This document shows, in pieces, positions 1 through 9,339 of a stretch of DNA of 64,000 nucleotides. Position 1 is the first letter of the stretch, and every line of letters begins with the position of its first letter. Position numbers and translations under genes: made by a program. The DNA comes from JBBQXK01 sp038209775 (lineage in GTDB: Bacteria; Pseudomonadota; Alphaproteobacteria; Rhodobacterales; Rhodobacteraceae). The notes below the pieces were generated by a model. It had not been told where the DNA came from. It did not search any database and saw only the letters and a list, made by a program, of their open reading frames with translations. Location of the stretch: the NCBI GenBank assembly GCA_038209775.1, contig JBBQXK010000018.1, positions 7,136 through 71,135 of the forward strand, in the 5' to 3' direction.

Positions 1-1166
1 CCAAGGCCCGACAGCCGCGCCCGCGCACCCTCGGCATTCGACGGCACGCCGAAACTGCCGACCTGCACATACAACCGCGCGCTACCCGCAGCCACAACCG
101 CCGCCTTCGGTGCGGTGCTGGTCGAGGTGGTCACGCGCGCCTTTTTCACCGGCGCATTGCTGGCCGATACGACGACAACCCGCTTTTTGCCCTTGCCCAC
201 GTCGGACACCAGCCGCGCCGGAACCTCGCGCGTCCAGACCTGATCCTGCGCATACTGGCCTTCGGCGGTGCCGACCCCCCGGCGCGGGTTCAGCCGGTCA
301 TCATCCCACGCGGCGGTATATCCGCGCGGGATCACCGGCACAAAGGCCTGCCCGGTCTGCGATACTGCCGCGACAGCCGTCTCGATCCCACCCGCACCGC
401 TGGTGCACAGCAGCGTCGTACCGCCGCCACGCAGCGGGAATGACCGCGCCACCGGCGACGCCGCCGGGCAGATCAGCCGCCCGCCCGTCGCCGCACCCGA
501 CGCGCCGTAGGGCAAGGTGCCGACGCCGGTTTGCGCCTGCGCCACGGGTGCCGCCGCAACCTGCGCCACCTCGGGTGCCGCACGTGGGGTTTGCGTCACC
601 CGCGCCACGAACGCCGCAAGACTGGTCCGGTCACGCCCGCACAACAGCGCCAGCCGCCCGTCAGGCAGCACACGCCGCTCGCCAAAAGGGGACGCCGCAG
701 GGCAACCCGCCGTGCCGGTCACAACCGGGCGCGGTGCCGCCACCGGCACAGGCACCGCCACCGGGGCCACAACGGGCCTTGCCGCAACCGCACCAATGCG
801 CGGCGGGCTTGTCAGGCTGGCCACCGTGTCGATCGGCCCGCCAAGCGCCTGCGGCACCGGCCGCCGTGCCACCGCGACCGGCGCGGGGGCCGCCACCGGC
901 ACCTCAACCTCGGGTGCCGCCGCCACCCGCACACCGCTTGAAGGATATCCGCACAGCTGCTTGCGCCGTCCGTCGATCCGCGCCACCCAGGTGACCCGGC
1001 CATTGATGCCCGCCCGCAGGAACACGCAGCCGGCGCTGTCGACATACTGCTGCCCCGCATATCCCGGCCCCGGCAGCTCTCGCGGACCACGCAGATCCTG
1101 CGCAAACGCGGTCTGCGCGGCACATAGCCCCGCGAATCCGGCAAAAGCCAGCACTTTCAACAGCAT
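1..1166 (-). CDS. Exported SPOR-domain protein, C-terminus cut by window edge
   Basis: Leftward gene that runs off the window; about 388 residues are visible. The N-terminus is a clear signal peptide (MLLKVLAFAGFAG, then ...AQTAFA before QDL), so the product is exported to the periplasm or cell envelope. The middle is very rich in Ala, Pro and Val with several Cys-containing blocks (AGCVFLRAGINGR, LLCGRDRTSLAAF, LICPAASP) that look like degenerate repeats. The last visible residues, RLYVQVGSFGVPSNAEGARA, are the start of a SPOR fold, the domain that binds denuded septal peptidoglycan. The start is the ATG at 1166. It lies 68 bp downstream of upp on the same strand and may be a separate transcription unit. 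The exact function is not known; a division or septal wall role is inferred from SPOR. Confidence 0.8.
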   Translation of the reverse strand, partial: MLLKVLAFAGFAGLCAAQTAFAQDLRGPRELPGPGYAGQQYVDSAGCVFLRAGINGRVTWVARIDGRRKQLCGYPSSGVRVAAAPEVEVPVAAPAPVAVARRPVPQALGGPIDTVASLTSPPRIGAVAARPVVAPVAVPVPVAAPRPVVTGTAGCPAASPFGERRVLPDGRLALLCGRDRTSLAAFVARVTQTPRAAPEVAQVAAAPVAQAQTGVGTLPYGASGAATGGRLICPAASPVARSFPLRGGGTTLLCTSGAGGIETAVAAVSQTGQAFVPVIPRGYTAAWDDDRLNPRRGVGTAEGQYAQDQVWTREVPARLVSDVGKGKKRVVVVSASNAPVKKARVTTSTSTAPKAAVVAAGSARLYVQVGSFGVPSNAEGARARLSGL

Positions 1167-1234
1167 AGGATACCCCCAAGGCAACTGTCCCCAAGGATGA
1201 AACAGGAACCGCCCCGAGTAAAGCAGCAAATGCC

Positions 1235-1867
1235 CTATTTTGTGCCAAACATGCGGTCACCCGCATCCCCTAGACCGGGCACGATGTATCCGTGGTCATT
1301 CAGATGGCTGTCCACCGCCGCCGTGACGATGGGCACATCCGGGTGCGCCGCCTTCATCCGGGCAATCCCCTCAGGCGCCGCAAGCAGGCACAGGAACCGG
1401 ATATTCCGCCCCCCCGCCGCCTTCACAAGGTCCACCGCCGCCACGGATGAATTGCCGGTGGCCAGCATCGGATCGACCACAATGGCCAGCCGGTCCTCCA
1501 TATGGTCGGGCAGCTTGTTGTAGTATTGCACGGGTTGCAGCGTCTCGGGGTCACGGTACAACCCGACAAACCCCACCCTTGCGGCCGGCACCAGTTCCAG
1601 GATGCCGTCCAGCAAACCGTTCCCCGCCCGCAGGATCGACACCAGCGCCAGTTTCTTGCCCTCGATCATCGGCGCGTCCATCGGCTCCAGTGGCGTCTCG
1701 ATGCGCTTCGTCGTCATCGGCAACTCCCGCGTCACTTCATAGGCCAGCAGCAGACTGATCTCGCGCAACAGCTTGCGGAAGCTGGCGGTCGAGGTATCCG
1801 CCTCGCGCATCAGCGTCAGCTTGTGCTGTACCAGGGGGTGGGTGACGATGGTCAGATGGTCAAGCAT
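1235..1867 (-). CDS. upp: Uracil phosphoribosyltransferase
   Basis: Converts uracil and PRPP to UMP in the cytoplasm, the last pyrimidine salvage step. At 210 residues it has the usual length. The PRPP loop is DPMLATGNS (about residues 132-140) and the uracil-binding C-terminus is GYIVPGLGDAGDR (about 193-205), both intact. The ATG at 1867 lies inside the end of add, an 8-bp overlap, so the two are translationally linked. It is the last gene of cdd-deoA-deoB-add-upp: uracil released by thymidine/uridine phosphorolysis can be recaptured here. I am very sure of this call. Confidence 0.97.
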   Translation of the reverse strand: MLDHLTIVTHPLVQHKLTLMREADTSTASFRKLLREISLLLAYEVTRELPMTTKRIETPLEPMDAPMIEGKKLALVSILRAGNGLLDGILELVPAARVGFVGLYRDPETLQPVQYYNKLPDHMEDRLAIVVDPMLATGNSSVAAVDLVKAAGGRNIRFLCLLAAPEGIARMKAAHPDVPIVTAAVDSHLNDHGYIVPGLGDAGDRMFGTK

Positions 1868-2831
1868 GGCCCGTCTCCAGTCGTTTCAAAATGCGCGCGC
1901 GTGTATCGGCATCGCAGAACGCGGCGTCAAGCGATTGGCGGGTGATCCGCGCAAACTGCCCGTCATCCCAGTCGAACGCCTCGTGCAGCCGCTCGAATTC
2001 CCGCTCCATCGTCGTGGCAAAGAACGGCGGATCATCGGTCGATACGGTCACCTTGACCCCCCGCCGGTCCAGTTCCGCAATCGGATGCTTTCGCCATGGG
2101 TACAGGCCCAACGCCACATTCGACCCCGGACAAACCTCCAGCACCACCCCGGTTTCGGCCAACTGATCCACCAGCGCCAGATCCTCGATGGCCCGCACCC
2201 CATGCCCGATCCGCGCGGGCCGGAACGCCGCCAGCGCATCGCGCACGCTTTCCGGCCCGCCCCATTCCCCGGCATGCGCCGTCAGATGCAACCCCGCCTC
2301 GCGCGCCATGTCAAAGGCGTACACGAAGTCCTTGGGTTTCCCCATCTTCTCATCCCCCGCAATCCCGAACCCCACGATCCAGTCGCCCGCCGTTTCCGCC
2401 GCACAACGTGCCGTCTGTCGTGCCTTGTCGGGGCCGAAATGGCGGATGCAGGTGATGATGCCGCGCAGGGTGATGGTGTCGGCATGTGGCGCCGCCGCCT
2501 CTTGCATCGCCTGCACATATTCGCGCCACGCCCCCAGATCGCGCCCGCCGCAAAAGTCTGGCGACAGGAAGGTTTCGCAATAGATGACGCCACTTGCCGC
2601 CGATTCCTCAAGTACCGCATGAACCAGCCGGGCATAATCCTCGGGCGTGGTCAGGACCGAGGTTGCCGCCTCATACACCTTCAGGAAATGCCAGAAATCG
2701 GTAAAGGCATAGCCACCGTCCGCATCGAATATGCCTGCGATGTCGATATGCTTTTCCCGCGCCAGCCCCCGGATGAACGCAGGCGGCGCGGCCCCTTCCA
2801 GATGCAGGTGCAACTCGACCTTCGGCAGCAT
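1860..2831 (-). CDS. add: Adenosine deaminase
   Basis: Zinc hydrolase of the amidohydrolase superfamily that deaminates adenosine to inosine; 323 residues. Metal-binding HLH lies at residues 8-10, HAGE at 186-189, the catalytic His in RIGHGV at 210, and STDDP at 264-268, all as expected for the adenosine/adenine deaminase family. It starts one base after the deoB stop and overlaps upp by 8 bp. Within the operon it links purine nucleosides to the same ribose-phosphate route that deoB serves. Some members of this family prefer adenine or another aminopurine, so substrate is assigned from operon context. Confidence 0.92.
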   Translation of the reverse strand: MLPKVELHLHLEGAAPPAFIRGLAREKHIDIAGIFDADGGYAFTDFWHFLKVYEAATSVLTTPEDYARLVHAVLEESAASGVIYCETFLSPDFCGGRDLGAWREYVQAMQEAAAPHADTITLRGIITCIRHFGPDKARQTARCAAETAGDWIVGFGIAGDEKMGKPKDFVYAFDMAREAGLHLTAHAGEWGGPESVRDALAAFRPARIGHGVRAIEDLALVDQLAETGVVLEVCPGSNVALGLYPWRKHPIAELDRRGVKVTVSTDDPPFFATTMEREFERLHEAFDWDDGQFARITRQSLDAAFCDADTRARILKRLETGHA

Positions 2832-2832
2832 G

Positions 2833-3993
2833 TCAGACCCCCAGATGCGCGGCGATAAGCCCCGCCACTTCGGTAAACCCGATCAACCCCAGCGTACTAG
2901 AGCCATTGCACAGCACCGGCACCCGTTCGCGGGTATGCTCGGTCCCGCGCCAGGTGGGGTCATTGCCGTGATCGGCAGTAAAGATCGCCAGATCGCCGGG
3001 GCCAAGACGGGCCAGAAACGCCCCCGCCACCCCGTCGAACCATTCCAGCGCCCGGGCATATCCCGCCACATCACGGCGGTGGCCGTAAAGGCTGTCGAAC
3101 TCGACAAAGTTCGCAAAGGTCAAGGAACCTCGCGCGGCAGTGGCAGAAAGCGTCATCAGATGTTCGGAAAGATCAAGGTCCGACGCCCCCTTCCACAACC
3201 GCCCCACCCCCTGCATCGAGAATATGTCGCCGATCTTGCCCACTGCGTGCGTCTCACGCCCCGCCGCCATCACCCGGTCAAGGATCGTAGGCCCCGGCGG
3301 GGCCATCGCATAGTCATGCCGGTTGGACGTCCGCCGGAACGCCCCCTCTACCCCGTCAAAAGGCCGTGCGATCACCCGCCCCACCTGCATCGCGTGCAGG
3401 TCAGGCGCCAACGCCGCACACAGCGCCAACAGCCGGTCCAGCCCGAACGCCCCTTCATGCGCGGCAATCTGGAACACACTGTCCGCCGAGGTGTAACAGA
3501 TCGGCCAGCCCGTCCGCAGATGCTCGGCCCCCAGTTCCTCGATGATCGGCACGCCCGACGCATGGCAGTTCCCCAGTATTCCCGCCGTCCCCGCCAGCGC
3601 GCAAACCCGCGCCACCAACGCATCGGGAAACGCTGGCGTCGCATCCGGGAAATAGGTCCAGTCCCATGGCACCACCTGCCCCGCCAGTTCCCAATGCCCC
3701 GACGGCGTATCCTTGCCCCGCGACACCTCGGTCGCAGCCCCCCACCGGCCCTGCGGCACCGCGCCCATCCCCGCCATGACGGCCCCCGAGGCCAGATGCA
3801 CCGCCGCCGACAGGCCCAAGCCGTCCAGCACCGGCATCCGCAACGGCCCGCTTCGCCCTTCATCCGCCCGACCTGATGCGCAGGCTGCCGCGATATGGGC
3901 CAGCGTGTTGGCCCCGTCATCGCCAAATTCCGCCGCATCGGGCGCACCGCCGCACCCGACCGAATCCATCACGATCAGAAACGCCCGGCTCAT
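2833..3993 (-). CDS. deoB: Phosphopentomutase
   Basis: Interconverts (deoxy)ribose 1-phosphate and 5-phosphate, moving the sugar made by nucleoside phosphorylases into central metabolism. The 386-residue protein shows the alkaline-phosphatase-like metal sites: DSVGCGGAPDA near the N-terminus (Asp10), SGHWELAG at 98-105, where the nucleophile region of the family lies, and FTADHGNDPTWRGTEHTRE near the C-terminus. It is slightly shorter than the E. coli enzyme (407 residues), as is common in alphaproteobacteria. The ATG overlaps the deoA stop by 4 bp (ATGA), and add follows after one base. Confidence 0.96.
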   Translation of the reverse strand: MSRAFLIVMDSVGCGGAPDAAEFGDDGANTLAHIAAACASGRADEGRSGPLRMPVLDGLGLSAAVHLASGAVMAGMGAVPQGRWGAATEVSRGKDTPSGHWELAGQVVPWDWTYFPDATPAFPDALVARVCALAGTAGILGNCHASGVPIIEELGAEHLRTGWPICYTSADSVFQIAAHEGAFGLDRLLALCAALAPDLHAMQVGRVIARPFDGVEGAFRRTSNRHDYAMAPPGPTILDRVMAAGRETHAVGKIGDIFSMQGVGRLWKGASDLDLSEHLMTLSATAARGSLTFANFVEFDSLYGHRRDVAGYARALEWFDGVAGAFLARLGPGDLAIFTADHGNDPTWRGTEHTRERVPVLCNGSSTLGLIGFTEVAGLIAAHLGV

Positions 3994-5297
3994 CCGATCC
4001 GCTCGATGATCAGGGGCGGGTCGTCGGGTGCTGTGTCGGACATCACATAGGCCGCCTGCACCGCCGCCACCGCCGCCCGTGCCTCATCGATCGTCGCCGC
4101 ATGCACCATGGCCAGGGCGAGACCAGGCGAGATATCCTCGCCCAACCCCGCCAGATCCGACAGCCCGACCGACGGGTTCACCCGGTCCCCCTCACGCATC
4201 CGGCCCCCGCCAAGGCGCACCACCGCCTGCCCCAAAGCCTCACCGTCAATCGACGCCACGAACCCCGCGCGCAGCGATGGCACCTCGATCACCACAGGGG
4301 CCGAGGGCAGCCGATCGGGCCAGCGGTCGATGAAATCCTGCGGCCCCCCTTGGGCCGTCACCATCCGGCCAAACACCTCGGCCGCCGCCCCCGATTCCAG
4401 CGCCTGCGCGATCCGCCCCGCCCCATCCGCCGGATCGGCAGCGATGCCGCCCAGGGCCAAAGCCTCACCCCCAAGGGCACAGGCCACATCCCACAGCGCC
4501 GCATTGACCGAGGTGCCGGTCAGCGTCTCCATCACCTCGATCACCTCCAGCGCGTTGCCGGCCGCGGTGGCAAGGGGCTGCGACATGTCGGTGATCAGCG
4601 CCGCCGTCATGCAGCCCGCGCCCTGCGCCGTGGCCACCAGCGCGCGGGCCAGCACCCGCGCCTCGGCGGCCGTTTTCATGAAGGCGCCCGATCCGCATTT
4701 CACATCCAGAACCAGCGCCTCCAGCCCCGCCGCCAGTTTCTTGGACCGGATCGACGCGGTGATAAGGTCAATCGACGCCACGGTGCCCGTCACATCGCGG
4801 ATGGCATACAGCCGCGCATCAGCCGGGGCGATCCGGTCCGACGCGGCGATGATGGCGCATCCCACCTCGGCCACTTGCGCGCGCAACGCCTCTTCGGTCA
4901 TCGTGGTGCGGAACCCCGGGATCGCCTCCAGCTTGTCCAGCGTGCCGCCGGTATGGCCAAGGCCGCGCCCCGACACCATCGGCACATAGGCCCCGCAGGC
5001 CGCCAGAGCCGGCGCCAGCACCAGCGATACGCAATCGCCCACACCGCCTGTCGAGTGCTTGTCGATCACCGGCCCCGCCAGTGACCATTCCATCACCCGC
5101 CCCGAATCCCGCATCGCCCGCGTCAGCGCCACCCGCCCCGCATCACCAAGGCCGCGCAGGCACACCGCCATCGCAAAGGCCCCCGCCTGCGCATCGCTGA
5201 CCGCCCCCGACACCAGCCCTTGCGCGAACCACTGAAGGTCAGCCGCCGACGGCGTGTCACCCCGGCGCAGGGCGTCGATGATCTGGCGCGCGTCCAT
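3990..5297 (-). CDS. deoA: Thymidine phosphorylase
   Basis: Phosphorolyses thymidine (and often uridine) to the base and sugar 1-phosphate. The signature SGRGLGHTGGTLDKLE lies at residues 109-124 and the phosphate-binding KHSTGGVGD at 80-88. I place the start at the ATG at 5297 (MDARQIIDALRRGD), giving 435 residues, the normal family length; the open frame continues upstream but there it is only the antisense-free shadow of cdd. The start codon shares one base with the cdd stop (TGATG). Product feeds deoB and upp in the same operon. Confidence 0.95.
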   Translation of the reverse strand: MDARQIIDALRRGDTPSAADLQWFAQGLVSGAVSDAQAGAFAMAVCLRGLGDAGRVALTRAMRDSGRVMEWSLAGPVIDKHSTGGVGDCVSLVLAPALAACGAYVPMVSGRGLGHTGGTLDKLEAIPGFRTTMTEEALRAQVAEVGCAIIAASDRIAPADARLYAIRDVTGTVASIDLITASIRSKKLAAGLEALVLDVKCGSGAFMKTAAEARVLARALVATAQGAGCMTAALITDMSQPLATAAGNALEVIEVMETLTGTSVNAALWDVACALGGEALALGGIAADPADGAGRIAQALESGAAAEVFGRMVTAQGGPQDFIDRWPDRLPSAPVVIEVPSLRAGFVASIDGEALGQAVVRLGGGRMREGDRVNPSVGLSDLAGLGEDISPGLALAMVHAATIDEARAAVAAVQAAYVMSDTAPDDPPLIIERIG

Positions 5298-5689
5298 CAC
5301 ACCCGTGACATGTGCGCGGCCGTGAACACCCCCGGCAAAAGGTCGGCCACCGTCACCGCCCGCCGCTGCCCGTCGGTGGTGCACAGCGTCACCTGCACCT
5401 CGGGCCCCGCAAACTCGGCAATCTTCTGGCGGCAGCCACCACAGGGCGGCACAGGGGCCGGGCTGTCGGCAATGACAAGGATCTCGGCAATCGCCGTATC
5501 CCCCGCCGCGATCATCGCCGCAATCGCCCCGGCCTCGGCACAAGTGCCCTCGGGGTAGGCGACATTCTCGACGTTACAGCCGATGTGGATGGCCCCCGAG
5601 GTGCTGCGCAGAGCGGCCCCCACCTTGAAGCCGGAATAGGGCGCATGGGCGTTCAGGCGAACGGCGGTGGCGGCGGCAAGCAGCGTCAT
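5297..5689 (-). CDS. cdd: Cytidine deaminase
   Basis: Zinc enzyme that deaminates cytidine and deoxycytidine to uridine and deoxyuridine. The 130-residue length is that of the short, tetrameric class. The zinc ligands and catalytic Glu are visible as TCAEA (Cys50, Glu52) and PPCGGC (Cys83, Cys86); the nucleoside-binding CNVENVAYPEGTC precedes them. The ATG at 5689 is chosen because the preceding residues of the frame fall in an intergenic repeat. It is the first gene of the operon cdd-deoA-deoB-add-upp, so the promoter should lie in 5690-5831. Confidence 0.95.
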   Translation of the reverse strand: MTLLAAATAVRLNAHAPYSGFKVGAALRSTSGAIHIGCNVENVAYPEGTCAEAGAIAAMIAAGDTAIAEILVIADSPAPVPPCGGCRQKIAEFAGPEVQVTLCTTDGQRRAVTVADLLPGVFTAAHMSRV

Positions 5690-5773
5690 GGCGTGTCTCC
5701 TGTGTCGGGCCGACTGTGGGGTGAGGGGGACCGCGATGCAAGCGATGGGTTGGCGCGGGTTGCGGCGGCAGGA

Positions 5774-5828
5774 GCGGGGGGTTTCACACCCCCCGCGCCC
5801 CCCGTGGAGTATTTGTGCAAAGAAGAAG
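5774..5828 (+). repeat. Dispersed intergenic repeat, copy 1
   Basis: A perfect 8-bp stem GCGGGGGG/CCCCCCGC (5774-5781 and 5789-5796, loop TTTCACA) is followed by GGAGTATTTGTGCAAAGAAG (5806-5825). The same hairpin with almost the same tail occurs in opposite orientation at 48362-48415. It sits between two leftward genes, downstream of the cupin gene and upstream of cdd, where it may act as a terminator for the cupin gene. Confidence 0.75.
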
Positions 5829-5831
5829 GGG

Positions 5832-6914
5832 TCAGAGGGTTTCGGTTTTGAACTTACCGGGCAGGCTGACCTCGAGGAGTTCCAGATCGGGTGTGGGGCT
5901 CGCATACCGCGTGACCATCCCCGGCGGGATCACAAAGGCATCGCCCTGCGACAGGGTCACGGGGTCGGTCCCCTCGCCCTCCAGTACCATCCCCCCGGCC
6001 ATCACGAAGGTGAACAGGATGTCGCTGTCGTGCCGGGTCATCACCGTTTCCCACCCGTCGGGCCGCGCCACCATCACCGAGGCGACACCCCCGGTATTGT
6101 CCGCAATCGTGGTGTCGCGCGCAGCAAACCCCGGCAGGCGAAACGGCGCAAAGTGGCCGCTGGCACCTACGTTATGCACAAACCGCTGCCCCTGCCACTC
6201 CCGCCCGGGCGCGAGGTCGGGCGTCGGCAGCGTCATCGCATGCTCGATCTCGGTCACATGTTCGGCCGGGACGCCGATCTCGATCACCTCGATCCCGTCC
6301 GACGCATGCAGCACGCGGTGCCTGATCTCGGGCGGCTGGATGAAGCAGTCGCCCTTGTGCAGGCGGATGGGCGGGCCCTGATCCTCGTACACCACATCGA
6401 CCCAGCCCCGGACGCAGAAGATCAGCTGGAACCCCACCTTGTGGTAATGCACCATGTCGGGCACGGGCCCGCCATCCGGGATGCGGATGTGCGACGCGAT
6501 CACCGCCCCGCCCAACCGTGTCGGCACCAGGTCACGATAGTGCATCCCCGCCCGCCCGATCACCCATGGCGCCTGATCCGCCAGCCTGCGCACCACAAAC
6601 GCATGCTCGGTCGGCGGCAGCACCAGGGGCGGGTCCAGATGCCCGATCACCACCCGCGTACCGCCCGGCGACACCAGCGTCTCGGCCCCCCCCGCAATCA
6701 GCACCGGATCATCGGCCAGAAGGCCGATCACCCCCGGCGCACCGTCCCCCGTCTCCAGCCGCACGCGCACCCCGTGCCCGCTGAACACCGCCACGCGCGG
6801 ATCGTCGGCGGGAAAGATCCGCTCCATCCGCAGCCCCAGCGTTTTGGTGAAAAACCCGATATCGGCGGCCAATGCCCGCGTCGTCAGATGAACTTCGGCC
6901 CGGATGTTCTGCAT
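5832..6914 (-). CDS. VOC/glyoxalase-like domain fused to a double cupin
   Basis: A 360-residue soluble protein of unknown substrate. Residues about 1-90 resemble a VOC (glyoxalase/dioxygenase fold) half (VHLTTRALAADIGFFTKTLG, then PADDPRVAVFSGHG). Two cupin domains follow: the first with DMVHYHKVGFQLIFCVRG and KGDCFIQPPEIRHRVL, the second with TRHDSDILFTFVMAGG and QGDAFVIPPGMVTRY. The first cupin has His residues fit for metal binding. The start ATG at 6914 (MQNIRAEVHLTT) has a GGGGG stretch upstream; 25 further in-frame residues upstream are less protein-like. It is divergent from maeB. A cofactor-dependent isomerase, dioxygenase or sensor role is possible; I do not assign one. Confidence 0.75.
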   Translation of the reverse strand: MQNIRAEVHLTTRALAADIGFFTKTLGLRMERIFPADDPRVAVFSGHGVRVRLETGDGAPGVIGLLADDPVLIAGGAETLVSPGGTRVVIGHLDPPLVLPPTEHAFVVRRLADQAPWVIGRAGMHYRDLVPTRLGGAVIASHIRIPDGGPVPDMVHYHKVGFQLIFCVRGWVDVVYEDQGPPIRLHKGDCFIQPPEIRHRVLHASDGIEVIEIGVPAEHVTEIEHAMTLPTPDLAPGREWQGQRFVHNVGASGHFAPFRLPGFAARDTTIADNTGGVASVMVARPDGWETVMTRHDSDILFTFVMAGGMVLEGEGTDPVTLSQGDAFVIPPGMVTRYASPTPDLELLEVSLPGKFKTETL

Positions 6915-7053
6915 GATGCCCCCATGGTCGGCATCCACCCTGCCCCCGCACAGCCGGATTTGCAAGAATCTGCGGAAAGCGTTACGCAAGGACAGCGGGT
7001 TGCCCTCATCGGGGGATAGTTTACCCTTAAACTAAATTGCGAAGGGGACGGTC

Positions 7054-9333
7054 ATGGCCACCGACGACGTCGACAGCACACGGCATCCGGCGCTGGACTA
7101 CCATGAATACCCCAAGCCCGGAAAACTGGAAATTCGCGCGACCAAACCCCTCGCCAACGGGCGCGATCTGTCGCTTGCCTATTCTCCCGGCGTGGCCGAG
7201 GCCTGTCTTGCGATCAAGGCCGACCCGACCGCCGCCAGCCGCTACACCTCGCGCGGGAACCTGGTGGCGGTGGTCACGAACGGCACCGCCGTGCTGGGTC
7301 TGGGCAACATCGGGCCCCTGGCGTCAAAGCCGGTGATGGAGGGCAAGGCGGTTCTGTTCAAGAAATTCGCCAACATCGACTGTTTCGACATCGAGGTGAA
7401 CGAACCCGACCCGGTGAAACTGGCCGCCATCGTCTGCGCGCTGGAACCCACCTTTGGCGCCATCAACCTTGAGGATATCAAGGCCCCCGACTGTTTCGTG
7501 GTCGAGGCGATGTGCCGCGAACGTATGAACATCCCCGTGTTTCACGACGACCAGCACGGCACCGCCATCGTTGTCGGTGCCGCCGCGACCAACGCCCTGT
7601 TTGTTGCGGGCAAGGCCTTCGACCAGATCAAGGTCGTGTCCACCGGCGGCGGTGCCGCTGGCATTGCGTGTCTCAACATGCTCTTGAAACTGGGCGTCAA
7701 ACGCGAAAACGTCTGGCTATGCGACATCCACGGCGTGGTCTGGGCGGGCCGGCCCGAGGATATGAATCCCCAGAAAGCCGCTTACGCCCAACCCACCGCC
7801 GCCCGCAAACTGGCCGAGGTTATCCACGGTGCTGACCTGTTCCTTGGCCTCTCCGGCCCCGGCGTGCTGACCCCCGACATGGTGCGCCTGATGGCCCCGC
7901 GCCCGATCATCTTTGCCCTCGCCAACCCCTCGCCCGAGATTACCCCCGAGGCCGCCCGTGCCGCCTCGCCCGATGCCATAATCGCCACGGGGCGCAGCGA
8001 TTTTCCCAATCAGGTCAACAACGTGCTGTGCTTTCCGTTCATCTTCAGGGGTGCCTTGGACGTCGGCGCCACCACCATCAACGACGAGATGGAACTGGCC
8101 TGCATCGACGGCATCGCGGCCCTTGCACGCGCCACCACCAGTGCCGAGGCGGCAGCGGCCTATCAGGGCGAAAAGCTGTCCTTCGGGGCCGATTACCTGA
8201 TCCCCAAACCCTTCGACCCCCGCCTGATCGGCGTGGTGGCCAGCGCAGTCGCCAAGGCCGCAATGGAAACCGGCGTCGCCACCCGCCCCATCGACGACCT
8301 GCCCGCCTACCGGCGCAAGCTTGACGGCTCGGTGTTCCGCTCTGCCCTCATCATGCGCCCGGTGTTCGAGGCGTCTGCCACCTCCGCCCGCCGCATCGTC
8401 TTTGCCGAAGGCGAGGATGACCGCGTGCTGCGCGCCGCCAACGCGATGCTGGAAGAGACGACCGACAAGCCCATCCTGATCGGCCGCCCCGAGGTGGTCG
8501 AGGCGCGCTGTGAAAGGGCCGGCCTGCCGATCAGGCCCGGCCGGGATTTCGACATCGTGAACCCCGAAAACGACCCCCGCTACCGCGATTACTGGGAAAC
8601 CTATCACGGCCTGATGGCCCGCCAAGGCGTCACCCCCGACATCGCCCGCGCCGTGATGCGCACCAACACCACCGCCATCGGGGCCGTGATGGTGCATAGG
8701 GGTGAGGCTGACAGTCTGATCTGCGGCACCTTCGGGCAATACCTGTGGCACCTCAACTACGTCCGTCAGGTGCTGGCCCGCGACGGGCTGCACCCGGTTG
8801 CCGCCCTGTCGCTGATGATCCTTGAGGATGGCCCCCTGTTCATCGCCGACACCCATGTGCATCCCGAACCCACCCCCGCGCAGATCACCGAAACAGTCAT
8901 CGGCGCCGCGCGGCATGTGAAACGCTTTGGCGTGATCCCCAAGATAGCACTTTGCGCGTCATCCCAGTTCGGCAACCTCGATTGCGACACCGGCCGGCGG
9001 ATGCGCGCCGCCCTCGAATTGCTGGACCTCCGCGAACCCGACTTTGCCTATGAAGGCGAGATGCACATCGACGCAGCCCTCGATCAAGGCATCCGCGACC
9101 GCATCTTTCCGGGGGGCCGGTACGAAGGGGCGGCGAACGTGCTGGTATTCGCCAATTCCGACGCGGCATCTGGCGTGCGCAACATCCTGAAAATGAAGGG
9201 CAACGGCATCGAGGTGGGGCCGATCCTGATGGGCATGGGCAACAAGGCCCACATCGTGACGCCGTCCATCACCACCCGGGGGCTGTTCAACATGTCGGCC
9301 CTCGCGGGCACGCCGGTGGCGCATTACGGGTAA
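7054..9333 (+). CDS. maeB: NADP-dependent malic enzyme with phosphotransacetylase-like domain
   Basis: Oxidatively decarboxylates malate to pyruvate, giving NADPH. The 759 residues form an N-terminal malic enzyme (about 1-430) with AYSPGVA (42-48), GLGNIG (82-87), DIKAP (141-145) and FHDDQHGTA (163-171), the metal and malate site, and a C-terminal phosphotransacetylase-like domain (about 430-759, RRIVFAEGEDDRVLRAANAM onward). In this hybrid class the C-terminal domain lacks transacetylase activity and is thought to bind acetyl-CoA as an allosteric signal. The start ATG at 7054 follows AAGGGGACGGTC. With glcB (malate synthase) in the window, it fits growth on C2 compounds and acids. Confidence 0.95.
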   Translation: MATDDVDSTRHPALDYHEYPKPGKLEIRATKPLANGRDLSLAYSPGVAEACLAIKADPTAASRYTSRGNLVAVVTNGTAVLGLGNIGPLASKPVMEGKAVLFKKFANIDCFDIEVNEPDPVKLAAIVCALEPTFGAINLEDIKAPDCFVVEAMCRERMNIPVFHDDQHGTAIVVGAAATNALFVAGKAFDQIKVVSTGGGAAGIACLNMLLKLGVKRENVWLCDIHGVVWAGRPEDMNPQKAAYAQPTAARKLAEVIHGADLFLGLSGPGVLTPDMVRLMAPRPIIFALANPSPEITPEAARAASPDAIIATGRSDFPNQVNNVLCFPFIFRGALDVGATTINDEMELACIDGIAALARATTSAEAAAAYQGEKLSFGADYLIPKPFDPRLIGVVASAVAKAAMETGVATRPIDDLPAYRRKLDGSVFRSALIMRPVFEASATSARRIVFAEGEDDRVLRAANAMLEETTDKPILIGRPEVVEARCERAGLPIRPGRDFDIVNPENDPRYRDYWETYHGLMARQGVTPDIARAVMRTNTTAIGAVMVHRGEADSLICGTFGQYLWHLNYVRQVLARDGLHPVAALSLMILEDGPLFIADTHVHPEPTPAQITETVIGAARHVKRFGVIPKIALCASSQFGNLDCDTGRRMRAALELLDLREPDFAYEGEMHIDAALDQGIRDRIFPGGRYEGAANVLVFANSDAASGVRNILKMKGNGIEVGPILMGMGNKAHIVTPSITTRGLFNMSALAGTPVAHYG

Positions 9334-9339
9334 GGCGGG

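Noticed and set aside
3876..5084. Long plus-strand open frame antisense to deoA (402 codons)
   Set aside because: Arg/His/Pro-rich translation, opposite to an intact deoA; a GC-rich shadow.
5690..5905. Upstream extension of cdd
   Set aside because: The frame is open but includes repeat sequence; ATG 5689 gives the normal 130-residue enzyme.
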